Assembly: GCA_945871455.1 (NCBI GenBank)
Contig: CAMBXJ010000198.1
Span: 1 to 7,795 of the forward strand
Reading direction: 5' to 3'
Length of the DNA: 7,795 bases
Source of the DNA: Asaia bogorensis
GTDB lineage: Bacteria > Pseudomonadota > Alphaproteobacteria > Acetobacterales > Acetobacteraceae
Shown one piece after another: positions 6,530 through 7,795 of the stretch; the stretch's first letter is position 1; every line of letters begins with the position of its first letter. Under the pieces are notes generated by a model, which worked only from the letters and a program-made list of their open reading frames with translations, was not told the origin of the DNA and searched no databases. The position numbers were made by a program, and so were the translations under genes.

Positions 6530-7795
6530 TCAGAGCTTCGCCAGGAAATTGTCCCAGTTCGGCACATCGTTCAGGAAATTGAAGTTAGCGGGGGTGTAGG
6601 TGGCGTCAATCACGGTCGCGCCATACGGAAGGTAGATGCTGATGCCCGCCGCATCGGCAACCGTCCCGGTGGTGGCGGTCACCGCGCTGCCGACCTTGGC
6701 CGCCACATCGGCGGCGGCATTTTTCAGCGTGACGGACGTCGTTCTGTTGCCGACCTCGTTCATGAAATCGCGCAGGTCGACGAGATCGCTGCCGTCGCCA
6801 CCGAAATGGCGGGCCCGGGCCGCTGCTTCCCGCAGACCAGTCCAATCCGCCGCCGTGGTCGTGGGCGCCAACGTCTCCAGGCAAAAATTATCCAGGGCGA
6901 AGTCGAGTGGGCCAAGCCCCGCCGTCCACACGCTGGACAAGGTGATATCGGATTCGCCCGCATAGCGTTCGCCGTAGGTCGAAACGATCTGAGACGCCAG
7001 GTCCATCGCGGACATCGTCGGATTGGCTGCCAGCGGCGAGAGGAATTTGTTGTACTCCCACCCATCGCCCGGCTCCAGCTCCTGCGACGCCACGATGATG
7101 TCGGTCCTGTCGCGCAGATCGAAAATCTCCTCCGCAACCGCCATCAGGCATTCGTCAAAGCCGATGAGAGAGAATTTGCTCACATTCGACGCCGTGATCG
7201 CCTGTCGCGTCTCCAGGACCGTCAGATTGTCACCCTTGCTGGAGTCGTCCCAGGAATGGCCGCTGATCCCGCCGCCATGGTCCCACATGACCAGGCCGTA
7301 GTTCTGCGCCGGCGCGGTTGCGGCCGCCCAGTTGATGAAGTTGGTGAGGGTGGTGGGGGCCCCCATGTTGAGTTCCCCCTGCGACACCAGTGTCGACACG
7401 ATCGTACCGCTATTCGTATCGTTCTTGCTGTCGAAACTGATCTGCCCGCGCCGGGAATCGGTCCAGTCGCCGCTGGCCGTGGAATAGCCGCGGATCCGAT
7501 CGAACAGAACCATCACATTCACGTTCGACGGCAGGTTGAGGCTCTCCATCTCATTGACATCGTCAACGCCGGCGCCTTCGAGATTGTTATCACCGTCGAC
7601 ATAGATCATCAGCGTCCAGCTATCGAGCGTGCTGGCGGGCGCGGTCGTGAAATTGACGTCCCCGGGTACGATGATCCCGTCAAAGGCGTTGCCCGCGAGA
7701 TCGGTGATCAGACCGGATGGCGCGGTCAGGCTGTAGTTCGTGCTCGGTGCCAGATCCGCGGTCGGATTGATGGTTACGACCTCACCGGAAAACGT
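6530..7795 (-). CDS. Clostripain-family (C11) cysteine peptidase with N-terminal Ig-like domain, 5' part missing
   Basis: The frame stays open to the right edge, so 421 C-terminal residues are visible and the true start is outside; the ATG at 7609 is internal. Visible residues 1-52 look like an SbsA-type bacterial Ig-like domain (Big_5): the strand GEVVTINPTADLAPSTNY at 4-21, then ITDLAGNAF at 31-39, and closing NFTTAPAS at 48-55. The C11 peptidase domain then runs from about 60 to 421: WTLMIYVDGDNNLE at 60-73, LVMWDHGGG at 168-176 with the expected catalytic H173, LIGFDECLMAVAEEI at 210-224 with the expected nucleophile C216, SQELEPGDGWEYNKFLS at 237-253, and ISIYLPYG at 385-392. The C-terminal end PNWDNFLAKL is complete, with no added sorting signal. 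C11 peptidases cut after Arg or Lys, need calcium and are usually secreted; the Ig-like domain fits an exported or surface protein. A signal peptide would lie outside the window. Confidence 0.87.
   Translation of the reverse strand, partial: TFSGEVVTINPTADLAPSTNYSLTAPSGLITDLAGNAFDGIIVPGDVNFTTAPASTLDSWTLMIYVDGDNNLEGAGVDDVNEMESLNLPSNVNVMVLFDRIRGYSTASGDWTDSRRGQISFDSKNDTNSGTIVSTLVSQGELNMGAPTTLTNFINWAAATAPAQNYGLVMWDHGGGISGHSWDDSSKGDNLTVLETRQAITASNVSKFSLIGFDECLMAVAEEIFDLRDRTDIIVASQELEPGDGWEYNKFLSPLAANPTMSAMDLASQIVSTYGERYAGESDITLSSVWTAGLGPLDFALDNFCLETLAPTTTAADWTGLREAAARARHFGGDGSDLVDLRDFMNEVGNRTTSVTLKNAAADVAAKVGSAVTATTGTVADAAGISIYLPYGATVIDATYTPANFNFLNDVPNWDNFLAKL

Noticed and set aside
7607..7609. 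ATG at 7609 as the start of the peptidase gene
   Set aside because: It lies inside the conserved first strand of the C11 domain (W-T-L-M-I-Y), and the frame is open with Ig-like sequence up to the window edge.

Overview
The window looks like chromosomal DNA of a high-GC alphaproteobacterium, most likely in the Rhodospirillales/Acetobacteraceae area. This rests on the strong GC bias at third codon positions, the alphaproteobacterial style of the succinate dehydrogenase proteins, the sdhC-sdhD-sdhA gene order and the presence of a PEP-CTERM protein. It is an inference from sequence style, not a database match. I see no tRNA, rRNA, insertion sequence, CRISPR array or phage gene.

Left part (1-2704, minus strand): three succinate dehydrogenase genes, transcribed sdhC, sdhD, sdhA. 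Spacing is tight (9 and 19 bases). sdhA ends exactly at the left edge, so sdhB (iron-sulfur subunit) is expected just outside. Together they encode the flavoprotein and the two haem/quinone membrane anchors of respiratory Complex II. A candidate promoter lies about 80-105 bases upstream of the preferred sdhC start.

Middle (2705-3499): a divergent intergenic region of about 210 bases, then one plus-strand gene. It encodes a 193-residue secreted protein with a signal peptide and a C-terminal PEP-CTERM sorting signal, a predicted exosortase substrate of unknown role.

Right part (3525-7795, minus strand): five genes in one direction. In transcription order they are a C11 (clostripain-type) cysteine peptidase fused behind an SbsA-like Ig domain and cut by the right edge; an AzoR-type FMN oxidoreductase; a TIGR04283-type family 2 glycosyltransferase; a DUF3047 protein; and a DUF547 protein. 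The last three are joined by ATGA stop/start overlaps, and both DUF proteins carry twin-arginine-like export signals. This gives a tight unit of one cytoplasmic sugar transferase and two exported proteins of unknown function. It is the most interesting part of the window. All the other long open frames are high-GC shadows of these nine genes.
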